A stretch of DNA of 64,000 nucleotides. It comes from Norana najaformis. Lineage: Eukaryota > Annelida > Clitellata > Crassiclitellata > Hormogastridae. The translations under genes and the position numbers were made by a program. The first letter of the stretch is position 1, and the number at the start of each line of letters is the position of its first letter. The stretch spans positions 31,115,087 to 31,179,086 of the forward strand of contig OZ029916.1 of assembly GCA_964023275.1 (NCBI GenBank), read 5' to 3'. The notes under the pieces are model-generated. The model ran no database searches, was not told the DNA's origin, and saw only the letters and a program-made list of their open reading frames with translations. This document shows positions 1 to 14,199 of this stretch, in pieces.

Positions 1-240
1 TAATCTGGAAACTTATATAGCGCCATTATAGTAATGCACAAGGCGTCAATCGTCTCTAAGCAGAACTGCCGTCTGCAAAAGCACCCTCCATTGCATGGAC
101 AGAAGCAATCGAGACCCGTGAGACCAAATCGCAGAGGCTAACATTACACCCAGCAATATCTCAATCTGGATCTACACATATTTAGATCGATCAGATAGTT
201 ACATCTGTGCAGAGGTTTTGAGAGGAGATCCGCCTTAGAT
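1..240 (-). repeat. 3' portion of an interspersed SINE
   Basis: The first 60 bases hold the motif TTATATAGCGCC followed by an 'aatgcacaaggcgtcaatcg' type segment. Closely related segments recur near 29562, 41417 and 45625. Read on the minus strand the copy ends with the GGCGCTATA signature that closes many short elements here. The element continues beyond the left edge of the window. Confidence 0.5.
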
Positions 241-779
241 ATGCCATCGATGAAATAAAAGTGCTACTTAAAGGGTCCTTGCGTAACTCTCAGAGGAAGA
301 TGGCACTCAAGACCTTTCACATTTTATGCATCTCAAAATCATGCACACAAAAATATACTTACATATGTATACGTAATATATACATAGCCTATATGCATAT
401 GTGTAATTATCCTATGTAGGCCTATTTGGAACAATATTTCGCTTGGATTACTGACGTTTAGATCAAGGCTAATAAAAGCAAATGATACATGTGCACTTTG
501 TGTGTTAAAAGAACTGGGCTAATGTAGGCCCTACAGGTGTTCTGTTTCATTCATTTGTTCATTCAGAACGATTAAATGAATCCATTCCTTGCGATTTCTA
601 CTCAGAAGCGCTGCCAGCCCTATCCAGGTGAATAAGAACAGACTTCAAGTGTTGATTAAAGCATCTGAACATACTTACTTACCTTCTCACATATGAACTT
701 GCTTTCCTATGGTCTTTAGCGTCACATTGGTCTGCGAGCATAGCGCTTTAGTAGGGGCCAAAATTCTTTATACTGATTG

Positions 780-990
780 TCAAGATACATATTTACATGC
801 ATACATGCCTACAAGCACTCAGCAATACATACATACATACATAATACATAAATACATTCATGCATACATAAATATATACATAATACATATATGCATGCAT
901 ACATACATGTAAACTAATGCACACTTACATATATACATACACTGTACATGCACACATATATACACATACACTACATACATGCGTACACAG
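780..990. repeat. CATA/ACAT tetranucleotide microsatellite
   Basis: Imperfect tandem ACAT/CATA units, interrupted by TGCATG. The reading frames inside it only spell H/T/Y/I strings and are not genes. The flanking stretches 241-780 and 990-1240 hold nothing I can assign. Confidence 0.85.
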
Positions 991-1239
991 ACAGGCAGAC
1001 ATGCATGTAGACCAAGCCAGAAGGAGCTTCAAGTCTATAGGGACATCATTGGAAGCAGATGACAAGCCCGAAAAAGACACTATTAGCAAAGGGAATAACA
1101 TTATGTTATAATGTTATTTTTTTGCCCCGAATTATTTATGATCCGTCAGGAAGTTAAAAATTGTCCGGATGAAAAATTCCATTCTGAGATGGATAATCTT
1201 CGTTGATGTCTGGCCCCTCAAAAGCACCCCGGAAGACAA

Positions 1240-1470
1240 TCGAATTAAATTATTATTATTATTATTAATTAATTAATTAATGTTATTATTATATGCATAT
1301 ATTGCCGCGCTCAATGTCAGTAAGTCTGAATCCGAGGCGCAAGGAAATTGTGAGTGAAGGACTTGCTCAAGGTCCCTACACAGTAAGCGTCTAAGGGGAG
1401 GCTCGAACCCGTAGTCTCCGCGTTAAGAGCCGAGCACTCTATCCAATCGGCTACCGTGCCCCTTTGAGCG
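1240..1470 (-). repeat. tRNA-Lys-like SINE with ATT-rich tail
   Basis: On the minus strand a tRNA-like head contains a box A region (GTAGCCGATTGGATAG), an anticodon-loop-like CTCTTAA (CTT, lysine type) and a box B (GGGTTCGAGCC). A body ending in an ATT/ATTA repeat tail (about 1245-1300) follows. A second copy lies at 45600-45793 with the same 'cttgctcaagg' body. There is no matching acceptor stem, so it is a SINE rather than a tRNA gene. Confidence 0.7.
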
Positions 1471-2285
1471 CCATGCGTTATACCATGTACTTCAGACATG
1501 TATGTGTATATAGTTCTATATTATGCACTATCATTGCAACTAAATCGAGTATACATATGAATATGCAATAGATTTTTATATCTCTGTTGTATTGAAATGA
1601 TTCATATGAGAACCAAAAACATAAATAAAAACTAAATAAAAATCCTTGAGCATTTCGTGCAGGGAACAAACCTATGCTTAGGGACAAACGAACGGATAAA
1701 TTGTCCTGCACATAGCAAAGTACAGAATGGTCTTGTTCGCATGAACAAGGCAAGTCTAATCAATTCTATACGTTGCGTAAGATACGTATACACATCATGC
1801 GTGTAACTGTGGACATGCGCCTGCTTGTTTCATGTAACAAATGGGCTACAGAATTGCACTAATGATCTTGATGTATGCGCGGATAAAGACGGCTCTATAA
1901 TTGCAGTTATGTATCTGCTGTTTGTCTTATTTACTGCGTTCCATTTTAATGCATAATCATCCATTTCATCTGACCTCACGTTTTTCAAAACATCCACTAA
2001 AACTCGTAGATAACTGCACACAACAATAAAGCTCCTAAACAGTATAGGGAGGGATGACATTAAATTCAAGATCTACACTGGCTATCACAAAATTTTACAG
2101 GTCTACTCTCTGCTATCCTAGTTTTCAACACAATGCAACTGACGGGGAGGGGCAAGGACTCCTGGATCCGCCCTTGCACACAAATACACGCATAGGTACA
2201 TGACTAGTGCATTTACAGGTAGAGGCACATACACAGATACACACAGAGATACATTTGTAGACAGGGAGGCAGCCAGAGTAGGCCT

Positions 2286-2545
2286 ATACAAAGAGAATAC
2301 AAAGGATTAGAAGAAAAAAGGCAATACAAAAGATTAGAAGTATAAACAAAATACATAGAATTAGAAGGACAAAGAAAATACATAGAATTAGAAGGACAAA
2401 GAAAATACAGAGAATTAGAAGGACAAAGAGATTACAAATGATTAAAAATACAAAGAAAATACAACAAATTAGAAGCATAAAGAAAGTAAAAAGAATTAAG
2501 AGGACAAAAGAAAACACAAGGATTAAGAGCACAAAGAATACATAT
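2286..2545. repeat. About 21-bp minisatellite (AGAATTAGAAGGACAAAGAAA type)
   Basis: Roughly a dozen degenerate units of about 21 bp. Because the unit is a multiple of three, one minus-strand frame stays open and spells an L/I/F/C-rich pseudo-hydrophobic string. I do not regard that as a membrane protein. Confidence 0.75.
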
Positions 2546-2874
2546 TATATTACAATTACACATTAAACACGTAAATATACGTTCTGGAATTTATATAGCG
2601 CCCTTTTATATCTTTTTATGGTGGTATTTAAATACACTAATCATGGTTTTAGCACACTAAATAAAGCATATCAACCATAGCTTAAGCACAACAGCAATAA
2701 TAAGCCTACTAAAGCGGCTCGGTTATTCTAAATATATACAATTTAAATCGCCTAACTATGGCTTAAGCTGACTGTCGGTTAATTTGGAGCTGATTGATAG
2801 ATGGTTCGATTGGCTGTAACGGTGTTACAGCAAAACAATTGGATACCTTCAGCTGATACAGCAGATGGTGCGAA

Positions 2875-2960
2875 GAAAGAGCCAGGCAGACAAACAGCCA
2901 GGCAGACAAACAGCCAGGCAGACAAACAGCCAGGCAGACAAACAGCCAGACAGACATGCA
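2875..2960. repeat. 16-bp minisatellite (CCAGGCAGACAAACAG)
   Basis: About five near-perfect tandem copies of a 16-bp unit, degenerating at the right end. Confidence 0.85.
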
Positions 2961-3835
2961 GAAGGACAGATTTTGTTGATTGACATTGGTTGATTGATTA
3001 GCTTTTCTACTGACTGGTGTAAGCCAGGCGCAATTCTAAGCTGCTCTTAAGGAACAGCCCACAAGCATTTGAGTATAGCACAATGTGCCAAAGTTTAATA
3101 AAAAAGATTGTCTCGCTTTTTAAATCTGGAAACTGATAGAGATTAGCAGACTGGTTGAGACTGCAATTTGGCTTATCAGTTGCCCACTAGTATAATGCCG
3201 GTTACTGAGTATCAGATGGAAGGGCTCGAGTTCTAACTCTGTGATATAATTTTATAAGAAACTCCTCTGCATGTTGATGATACACGATATGCATAGGTAC
3301 AACTTGTGCATTTCGAGGTAGAAGCACATACATAGACATACACAGAGATACATTTGTAGACAGTGAGGCAGACAGAGTATACAAAGAGAATACAAAGGAT
3401 TGGAAGAAAAAACTTAATACAGAAGCATTAATAAGCCTGATAAACAGCATGCACTCTCTCAGCTGTACACGCGTCAACAAGGCCACTATTCTGAAAATTA
3501 AATCACTCCGCACGAATTACCTCGTAATTTTTCTTAAATACCATTGAAACTCAAGCGTCAAGAATCCTAATTAAGACACCCTTCAGTCGTCGTTAACCAA
3601 GTCGCTGCCCATGCTTAGTCAAACACTAATAGGAAAAAGGCCTAGTGAGCAGAGGTCCCTGAAGTCATGAAGATACACTCGGATGAGCCTGTACTCTGGC
3701 TCACAGAAGTTAGATCTGGTCAACTACAGTTAGAGCGACGACAGCAGCGCTGCATTTTCCACAGTTTAACGTCGCGACGCTCCAAGATATTAGCTGCGTC
3801 GGCAGGTAATTTTATTCGTAGCTGTGACAATGATA

Positions 3836-3960
3836 ATGTTGATGGTGATGATGAAGACGACGACGATGATGATGATGATGGCTTTGTGGGGCACCTAAAG
3901 GCGCTGTAGTAAATGTTTAGATACCTGATATTATTATTGTTATTATTATTATTATTATTA

Positions 3961-3997
<37 letters not shown>

Positions 3998-4095
3998 CAT
4001 TATTATTATTGCTTAAGATGATGCTGATGATGAACATGATAATGATGCTTGTTGCGATGATGACGACGACAATGATGATGTTGACTTTTCCTGTT
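3836..4095. repeat. GAT and ATT trinucleotide microsatellite block
   Basis: GATGAT/GACGAC at the left, a long (ATT)n run at about 3930-4010, then GATGAT again. The D-rich, N-rich and L-rich frames on both strands are products of these repeats. Confidence 0.9.
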
Positions 4096-4099
4096 ATTA

Positions 4100-5560
4100 T
4101 TCGCTCTGCCTCTCTCAATACCTGCGCATCTGTCACAAATAGCTGCTATTCCTTATTCTCCTCTTCATCTTCCGAGACAGATTCATCAGCTGAGGGAAAT
4201 TAGCCTGGAAACTTTTCTAGCAAATCCTTTCGCCGAAAACGATTGTTCGATGCCGACATGAGGAGGATTTGCGCGGCTGCCGTCAAAGAATTCGCCCGAA
4301 TTAAGCCCCGAGAACATATAATCATCGTCGGCTGACGGCATCAGTGGCGTTTATTAGGCTTTGTTTATCTCGGGATTTCTTCGAAAAAAACGAGATTAAA
4401 TTGCATAAAAACAACATGGCCATTGGCGCAGTGGGAGAAGAGGTAACCGATGAAACGAGATGCAACGGGACAGCTTTATAGTGGCTCTGCCCTGACGATG
4501 TCCGCTGGGAAACATTTCTACGAAGATTATTAGGCTCTTGATTAATGCAATCAAAGAGCAATGGGGTTGCTGATCTCGTAGGGTAAAATAAGGGGCTGTG
4601 GCCTTAAATTATGGTGCTTTTTGCCTCAACCTGGCCAAAACCAGGGTATAGTTGTTTCCAGCGTATACCGCGCGCCTTCCAGCTTCCACTCTTAGCCATA
4701 CAACATTAAGTCCAAGCCCCTAAAACAGGCCATCACACCCCCCGGTTCGAAGACACCTAGTGTTTTCCGCCAAACAACACCTTGGTCGCGGAAGCTGCCA
4801 CCGTCCCATCGCACATCAAGCAGTCACTGCCAATTAAGCCGGCATGGTGACGCCGATGCCAATCTTCAGGGGTGCTGCATGCAGCCCCCAACAGCTGGAT
4901 CACACTAATGAAGCTGTCTCTCGCTAATTCCTCGAAAGCAGTTTGACAAAACAAAATCAAGTTTCTATTTTCCATTTACAGTGTCTATTTGGAACTGGTT
5001 ATTTACAAAGACTCTTTCTTGATCACAAGTAATGACTGCCACACAAAAAACAGAAAACAAACTCACGAAAACGCAAGCAAAGTCCTACGGAAGCAGTAGA
5101 ACAATTGGGCATCCGGCGTTAGCTCAGCTTCGTTCGTCTTCTAACTATTCCAAAAGGACTTGGCTGCGTTAGGATGCCATTCGTAACCTCTGCAAGTGAA
5201 GACAACTTCGGCATTGATTTCCCTGTCACTTGTCAACCAGTGCTAGAATCTCCCTCGTGCGCTCTCCATATACTCCCAGTTCACAGCTGGTACAACTCCA
5301 GTAGCTCCAGTATCACCAGCACCGGGCTAAATTAAACCTCTCGAAATACGCGCACAATAAATTCCAACAAGCAGCTTTCAACATATAAACCTATATACAG
5401 TGTATCTCGCAAAACTCTGCCTCTCAACCAACGCAAAAGACATGCAATCTCAGACAAACTTGAAGCTTCTACGAGTGTCCATGGCATGACTTAGAAACTT
5501 AAAGTATAAACATTTAAGCTGACATAAGTCAGCCTATCTATTAACGCAAACTGCCGTTAA
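4100..5560. other. Unassigned stretch
   Basis: No coding exon recognised. A 72-codon minus-strand frame at 4757-4975 has a fairly protein-like composition, but no conserved motif and no convincing flanking splice sites. Part of 5050-5400 could be an old dispersed repeat, though I cannot name a family. Confidence 0.35.
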
Positions 5561-5574
5561 ATATTCAGCTATTT

Positions 5575-6722
<1,148 letters not shown>

Positions 6723-6756
<34 letters not shown>
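6723..6756. repeat. (AT)n microsatellite at the LINE 5' truncation point
   Basis: Pure AT run immediately upstream (minus-strand sense) of the first recognisable reverse-transcriptase residues. Confidence 0.9.
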
Positions 6757-6759
<3 letters not shown>

Positions 6760-7146
6760 TCTCACTGTAACAGTTGGCCACAGGGTAACTTCTGAAACCA
6801 GACACTTTAACATTTTAGCGCATTGGTGTCTGCTGTTTTCACGCATCTGTCTCTTGAGAACGTGAAGCAATCAAAATAATATGAACTAAACAGAACCTCA
6901 GCTTATTTCTCCCATGGTATCAGTAACGCTCGGATGAGGCTGACAGAAATGAATGACTTGCCCTGCTTCGCTGGGTTGCCTCTGATGATGCGGCACGATC
7001 TATTGCAATCATAGGACTTCGTGTAGCCCCTTCTAGCTAGTAAATTTCATGCGAAGTATTTGAATTCGAACCCCGACGCAACGGTGAGACGCAGCTGAAA
7101 AAATCGTTCTGCCTTCAGGAAAAAATCGAGCAAAAAACTCTGACAT

Positions 7147-7312
7147 TTAACGACCTTAATCGTAATCGTAATCGTAATCGTAATTCCGAGATTTCTACAG
7201 CGCCCAACGAAAGCCACATCGCGGGGACCAGCTTATTCACAGGCGCTCAGTCAAAATAAAATCGATTGGCAAAAGGGTTCGGTTCCAGGTCAAGATCCAA
7301 AAGTCAGACGGA
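7147..7312 (-). repeat. SINE with GATTAC hexamer tail, copy 1
   Basis: Starts with (CGTAAT)n, then 'gagatttctacagcgccc', a middle 'cacaggcgctcag' block and 'ggttccaggtcaagatcc'. The same order occurs at 29665-29850 and, inverted, at 44905-45050. In the orientation where the hexamer is a 3' tail, the GGCGCTGTAGAAATCTC block immediately precedes it. Confidence 0.75.
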
Positions 7313-8322
7313 GAGACAGCGTGGCAGCTATGGGGGATGGTGGTTGGGGTTGGAGAGGAGGGAGAGATAAGAGGAAGAAGGGGTGCCAGGGTAGGATCTG
7401 GAAAAAGAGGAATGTTTTGAGCTTTGAGTGAAAGGCGGATGCAGAAACTGCAAGCGCTTTATGCAGTCGACATGTTTACTGTGCTAGGGGTCTTTATGCT
7501 GGGTTGAAACTGTATACGCTATATGGCGAGAGGTTGGCTGAATAAGCAACCATTAGTTTTGCCAATATAAAAAATTTAGCTGTGCAGTTTGTAGCTTCTT
7601 CATTTTTCTGAAAGTACTGACCTTCTGGTAACTGACCGAATGTACTGCTAGGTTTAGGAGCGCCATCGATTTGTGATAATGTGTTACTTTAGGTTGTTAG
7701 GTTATGTTACATTATACCACGTTGTGGTTGTGTTATTTTAGGCGATACCACAGTCCGGCCATGTCATTGAGTGATGTACTGTGATATTATGTCATGTCAT
7801 ATCATATTATGTTATTGTTATCCTATGTCGGAAGATAAGACGAGAAACCGAGCTGTAGTCACATTGCTACAGTATGATATGCTATTTTATCTTACGCTAT
7901 GTTGGCTATGCCATGTACTGTAATTTCTCCCAGTCTGTCCTACAGGCCGCTCTGTGCTTCGACGAGCACAGAACGCTGAGCGCGTCCTGTTCTAGAGATC
8001 CAGGCGGTGGTGGGCGAGTCAGTACAAATAATCGTTAGTGTCGTTATTCGGGATTTTTCGAGTAACCGGATCTGCTTAAATTCGTTTGTGTTCTGTGTAA
8101 ACGTGTTTGGCTATTTCCGACGATGTCGCCACCCGGTTTTCGACCCTCTGGGGTGACGGGAGAGAGCGAGAATTACGGCATCTGACAGATGGCGTTGTTT
8201 ACTGAATCTCATTATCATGGAGTAATGAATATTACACGGTTAATTACGGGTCAAAACAACATCGTATATGGAAACAAAAACAAGATAGGCGGATGAAAGA
8301 ATAGGAACAGAGAGACAGAGAA

Positions 8323-8324
<2 letters not shown>

Positions 8325-8370
<46 letters not shown>

Positions 8371-8720
8371 AAAATAGAAAGTTAAAGAGAAAGATAGAGA
8401 GGGAAGAAGATAGAGATGGAAAGAGACTGAGAAAAACAGTGACAGAGAAAGACACTGAAATTAATAGATGGAAATATAAACGCATACAGAAAGACAGATC
8501 GTCAGAAAACAAGATGAACAGACAGAGTGACGCAGAAAGAATACAAGCAGAGAAAGAAAGAGACACATCGAGAAGCAAAACGTGGAAGATACGACGACAT
8601 GAAAGACAGATTGTTTTGGTGAGAAAGCAGAGAAAGAAGACACAGAGAGAATCAAAACGAGAGATATAGACAGGACAGGAGAGACAGATACACAGAGCCA
8701 TACGGAAACAGAGTCAAGAC
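8325..8720. repeat. GA-rich low-complexity block
   Basis: A pure (GA)n run at about 8325-8362 is followed by degenerate purine-rich sequence. The serine/leucine-rich and arginine/glutamate-rich frames across it are low complexity. Confidence 0.85.
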
Positions 8721-11700
8721 AGAGCCAGCAAAATCGATCTTCGTTGAAAGGGATTGAGAAAATTGTTGAAACTCGCCTGACTTGAGTCAGGATAGATGTT
8801 TATTTAGAGGACATAAATGAACGATGACGATGGGATCATCTGGGGTCCTGTTTGCGCCTCAGCCAAAAGATCCTTCAATCTTATGAGCGATATTCTCTCG
8901 ACTGCTTTACCTCTGCTGTTCGTAAGACTAATTAGATCTCTTCTGAGGCCGTAGTTGCCTGCTGCATGTAAAAGAGAGAAAAGAAATTTAGTGAATGTGC
9001 AGAAGTCTGGAAAGACATCCATCAAACCTAAGAAACAAACATTACCAACAAATGTTGTGGAGCTGTCGCTTAATAAACAACGGAGAGCAACATATCATAA
9101 AAATTATGACGACAAAAAGCAGAGCGAATATCCAGATGATTTAAGATGTCGTCAGAAATGTTTTGGCAAAGTACGACCTTGATTACTTGGACCCCACTTT
9201 TCAACTTCTGGATCCGCCAAAGCCACCCGAGTCTCACGATCGGGCAGACGCTGTTGCTTAGAATATTTTCTGCTAGAAACAGACGCTGGTGCTGATAGGC
9301 GGATTGAAAGCCATTATCCATAAATTGGCTGATATTAAAAGTCGCCTACTGTGGAGTCTGAAAGTACTGTCTAAAAACAGCATTGACTGATGTTTTCAGA
9401 AAGCTCAAACATCAGTTATGTGACAATAAGCCAGTCACTACGGTTCTCAATCAGACAGTATGTGTCAGGCTAATCGTACAACGTCTTTTAACTCCTCAAT
9501 TTCTTTAATTTCTCAAAGATGCTAAAACATAGCTATCCACACAGAAACCTCTTAAGGTACCACTTAATGCAGACTAGAAATGTGACGATAATAAATACAC
9601 GATTACACGAGACAGCATATATCTATGAACGTTCTTCCTGTACTAGTGTCTGCTGCTTTTCTGTTGAAGAACATGATTGTTAAGAGCGTGCAATTGTTAA
9701 GATTGTTAATGTTAAGGGTGAGCGTTGAGTGTCGTATGAGGCGAGACACGAAGACCGGCTTTTGACGCATTCAGACGCAAATTGCTGTTCAATGTATGTC
9801 ACAACGACTATAACCAGCAGAGAAGTCGATCTTCATGAGACAAGGGACATCCCTCACAATATGAAGACACTCATGTTGGGTTCGTTCAATATTTGTTATT
9901 TTTTCCTTACTTTTTCTAATAGTATATACCTGCAAAATTAAAACAACAATGAAAGCAGAGTCTTTATGAAGACTTTGAAGACTACGAAAAATTTTTTAAA
10001 AAGTCATCAAAAACCGAAGCTAAAAAGAGATCATGAAATACCCCGGAAATGACTAAAAAAAGATAATTTGTCGAGGAATAAGACAAAATGCTTGCCTCTC
10101 ATATTTTAGCGAAGTGAAATCGGTGAAGTTAGCTCTTCTATGGTCTTGCTTATTTAGAGTCTTTGTAAACAACTTCAGAAGTCGCCAATGCACCCCGCAA
10201 TGTTAAGAAGATATCGACGTCACTGATAACCAGACAATCTATGCTTGTATTACAGTCTAGACTTTATTGCGTTAAGGGAACTGTGTGCGGATTTTGGCAA
10301 AAAAATTATTGGAATCTCTCAGATGTTTGATTACATTAGGTGAGATTATCTCAGTTCACATCGGATCATATCAGATCCAATCAGATCAGATCGGAACAGA
10401 TTCATGCAGAGTCTAAACGCAGTTGCTTTGACGTCTGATGACCTTTTGCCGGAACTGTGCTTCGGGAAGGGAACGGTGGCATTATCAGTTGCTGTTGCTA
10501 AATTACTCAATGAGGTCGTAGTAAAAGCATTCGTTTTAGAAGTCGATTTGCGTCGCCATACTCAACGGTCGTTGGTCTTATCCCGGCGGCCAAAGCAACA
10601 GTGAACAACACTGGCTGATATCATACGCTTCGTTGTATATATCTCCCCAGTTCAACATCTAGCTATAGCGCCTGAAAAGCTATAAAAGACTCCTATATAT
10701 CCGGCACAACCACCTGCGTACAATTGTTCACGTTCTGTTCAGTTATTGACTTTGCATTTACTAAATCTATTTCACATAGTTACGTGCGGTAATGTAATAT
10801 TACCCCGATGGAACTGAGTCCTGTTACCGAGCACTGTTTTACTCAACAATAATGTGTATTTAATAAATAATCATTTATTTAACTATATATTCAGTTATGT
10901 AATTATTAATTTATTCACGCAGTTGTTTCTTCCTATAGTTATAAAGCATCACAACAAACCAATCGATTTCTGTTAAGGGCCATGCACTGAAGCCTTGCGC
11001 GATGTTTTACAGAACAACGCTCACTTCAAATCAAAGCTCGAACTCACACTCTTCATGTAACTAGGCAAGTACTCAGTCATAACAGCGACCGTGTAATACA
11101 ATGTAATTGGAGATCATGGCCCCGGAAAGAGCCTATGAAAAGCAGTCGCAAATGCACCCTGAAAGAGCGCGGAGAAAATTTTGTAGTGGTAGTCTGTCGA
11201 GTATTCATTTGATAGTTTCAGTTAAAATTTTTGCTGATGGATTCGTCTGTTAGAAACTGTAGTGGACTTCTGAAATACTGCTGCGATTTGACTGTTCATT
11301 TTATTAAGTGGGCTTATACGTAACAAAACCAAAGAACTTATACGTAACACAATCAAAGACTGTACTTCTTTTCTCGAGTTAACGCTTCGATACAAATCTG
11401 GCATGTCGACAGTTCGAAGCCAAATCGATTGACCCCTTCGAAAGGTCGTCGCCAATATTACAGTATATTGCATTCACACAGCTAAGCACAACACATAGGG
11501 GCCTAAAGGCTGTGTTTGTTTATTCAAACAAACTCAAATGACTGAATGCCATTACGGCATTAGGATGCAGTCAGAATTTGATAGTTAGGTCATCAAAATT
11601 GCAACGCTTGTTGTTGATATAGTATTTACTTTCTGTCTGCCGGTGTGTGTCAATTTCGGTAAAAACCATTATGCTTGTTTCCGGGTTAATGGGCTTCCAT

Positions 11701-11822
11701 TGTGCGGAACACATTGGGCGAATTAAGCGTTGCATGAATAACGACGATTTACCGTCATGCGCCAATTTCCTTTCTTAGTGCGCGCGGTTAGCACTGTACA
11801 TGTGCGGCAGACAGTCGCCACA

Positions 11823-11830
11823 TGACGTCA
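11823..11830. promoter_or_regulatory. CRE-type palindrome TGACGTCA
   Basis: A perfect cAMP-response-element octamer within a locally GC-richer patch (11780-11880). It is a typical promoter motif, but no first exon can be seen downstream on either strand, so the site may be fortuitous. Confidence 0.3.
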
Positions 11831-12411
11831 AAACGCCGTCATTTCCGCCTCGCTCTTTCTTCTTGTAGTGGCTAGGTTGAAATCCAGTGCTTTAAGCTAC
11901 CAAAGCCAACCAAAGCAAAGAGTATGGAAGACGCTGCATTCAGCAGGAAAAACGGCGAATAGGGTCTAAATACGAGTCACGATTGAGTTCTATATCTCCC
12001 CTTCTTTCAGATGCCAAAGCCTTGAAATGAAATCAGAGTTTATACAAACTCTTCGGTTAATCAATATATATATATACACATATATATATATGTATATATA
12101 TATATATAGAAAGAGAGAGAGAGAGTTTGTTATGAAATCCTGCTCATCAGTTGCTCTGCGCCTACATTTCTGACGTTTCCTTATAGCTTTCGACCACACA
12201 TATTGTCGCGACAGGAAAGTGGAATTTGCATAATTTATGCAAACAATTGCAGCAGACATGGTCTCCTATAGTGGCGCCATAAGGCAAGGTAAGTACGGTG
12301 GAGTTGGGCAGGTCAAGGATAGGGTAAGATAAGGGTAGGTTATGATAAGATTAGGTAGCAAAGAGCAGGGTCAGGTAGGGAATGGTACGGTAGGTTATAT
12401 TAGGGTTATGT

Positions 12412-12942
12412 ATGATAGTGTGTATGTTGTTGCGATTAACCCCGACAGTTGTGTGTCTGACAGATGTACACACGTGCCACATAATTGTCTTTGAGCAAGT
12501 TCGGAAATATTCTAAGCGCATAGCAACTGGGCAGGCGTATAGGCTTAAATATGATCTGCTGGTTAAGCACGCTTCGTTTCGGGTGGGAGTGGTACTGAAC
12601 TTTTGCCCTCGAAGACGAGTTGGGATTAAAGATAAGTGGACTAAGTTTTACACAAGTGGTCCCTATCGGGTTATGGAACGAGTGGGACGTGTCCTGTACC
12701 GGATCCAGAAATCTCGCCGGTCTCTACCTAAACTAGTGTATGCTGACACACTAAAATAATATCTTCGTGAAACGTCCCGGGAATGGGACCGGGTCAGTCT
12801 GTATTCAGAGGAAAGATTTGAGCCCGACGTGCAAGAGAGACAGGATATGGAAGGTCAGATAATGGCTCCAACAACGCGCACTCAGCGAACCTGCGCTGTA
12901 TCGGCAGTAGATGCAGAAATTGGGTCTAGAGTGGGGAAATAA
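12412..12942 (+). pseudogene. Ty3/Gypsy pol fragment: integrase C-terminus
   Basis: The plus-strand frame contains the integrase tail pattern of Ty3/Gypsy elements: a KYSKRIATGQAYRLKYD helix, FRVGVV, a basic patch (PRRRVGIKDKW), then SGPYRVMERVGRVLYRI, and KLVYADTLK in place of the usual VHVDxLKPY. An in-frame TAA follows TLK. The same frame then continues, reading YLRETSREWDR and onward, to a TAA at 12940-12942. The catalytic core of integrase, RNase H and reverse transcriptase are absent. The element is a dead 3' fragment. Confidence 0.8.
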
Positions 12943-12946
12943 GGGG

Positions 12947-14150
12947 TGTATGTCGTTCTCTCCGTAATTTAAACGTCGCCTAATGGCAATGCATTTGGAC
13001 TGTAAAAAGAGCATTTTACTTTATGTTTATGTCTGATGAAGTAGTAGTTTTGGAAGAACTTTAAGTCCCTTAATGGCGACATCTTCGGACCATTACGTAA
13101 GAGTACAATTTTTAGGTTTCGTTTTGATGATGAGGCTTTTCGTTTAGCTGGAAAGCTCGTTACCGCGTTATGGCGGTGATTACTGACGTGTGAAGGCAAA
13201 TATTTTTATGTTTAACTTTGCTGAGAGTTTTATTTTTAAATGACTGTTGTCGTGAATTTGGTGTCAGCTGTAAACTGTTGCAAAGGAGATTATTTATATT
13301 CCTGTTGATTAACAAATTTTTAGGTTTATAATGATTGCATTTTAACGTTATACCGCGTTTTCTGTCTACTACCTTTGTCAGGTCGAATGTTCAAATAGTT
13401 TTTATATATGAAGCTAGTTGTTGTGTATACTTGTTGACGAGAAGCCTTTGAGATGAAAGCTGCCTAATTAGGATTCTGCGACACGGATTTATAGCCATTT
13501 GTATTTAGTTTCATATCTGCGGAACTCCATGATAAGCACTCCGAGTTTTGTTTGTCTTTTATTTGTGCCGGTTGTAGCAAACTTGTGTTTAAAGGAAAGC
13601 TATGGCTGAGACTGAGTGGAAGGAAAGAGAGGGAGATTCGTATTGTGTGAGAGCTTTCATAGTTTAAGAGAATTATATTACTTAATTACGAGATAAAATG
13701 ATTCCGTGTTTTGGACAAAGAGAGATAGGTACGTTGGCCCATTGGATTATGAACCCAATTATAGGTCAAGGTTAATTGAGTTTGCATGCTTAATAATGCC
13801 TGATGCTTCAGTTTGACCCCGAGAACGACCTCTGCGAAATTATTAGGTGATGCTGTAAGATGACTCGAGTTGTGTAGATATTATAATTGGTTTGATAGAG
13901 TTTTTGGTAGATTTAATGCGTACAGCGTCTAAGTGTTACGAAACAGTGTAATGTGACCAGTTCAGCTCTATGTGTAAACAAGGCTTGGAGCTAAAGTTTT
14001 ATAGAGTTCCCGAAAATTTCTCGAAATAATCTTCAAATTTTGCCTACAGGTATATAAGGGTGGTGTGACGGAAACACTGCGTCCGAAATAAAGGCCACCC
14101 ATTGCGTCATTTGGCGACCTAAATTTAGTATTTTTACTTATTAATATGCA
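12947..14150 (+). mobile_element. Probable 3' LTR of the Gypsy fragment
   Basis: Just after the pol stop a purine tract (GTGGGGAAATAAGGGG) precedes TGTATGTCG, the arrangement expected of a polypurine tract and LTR start. About 1.1 kb later lie TATATAAGGG (about 14050) and AATAAAG (about 14086), suitable as LTR promoter and poly(A) signal. The right end and target-site duplication were not identified, so the end coordinate is approximate. Confidence 0.4.
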
Positions 14151-14199
14151 ACAATTTTTATCATTGAGCCTGTGAGTTACAGGGGTGACCATGGTGCAT

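Larger units (their letters stand above)
1471..3830. other. Gene-poor stretch with two minisatellites
   Basis: Apart from the tandem arrays listed separately, I see no splice-bounded exon or protein-like frame. The 'gtagaggcacatacacagatacacacagagata' type sequence at about 2217-2290 recurs at about 3320-3390, so part of this stretch is duplicated. Confidence 0.5.
6900..12280. other. Long gene-poor stretch
   Basis: Contains the GATTAC-tailed SINE, a GA-rich block (8325-8720), an ATCAGATC-rich patch near 10340-10400 and a TA-rich palindromic patch at 12065-12108. No exon with good splice sites or a recognisable protein was found on either strand. A 66-codon plus-strand frame at 10404-10604 has no motif I know. 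Confidence 0.45.

Noticed and set aside
2284..2532. Apparent 82-residue hydrophobic membrane protein
   Set aside because: The frame is kept open by a 21-bp tandem repeat, and the I/L/F/C pattern repeats with the unit.
9070..9321. 83-codon minus-strand frame
   Set aside because: No motif, an overlapping plus-strand frame and no splice context.
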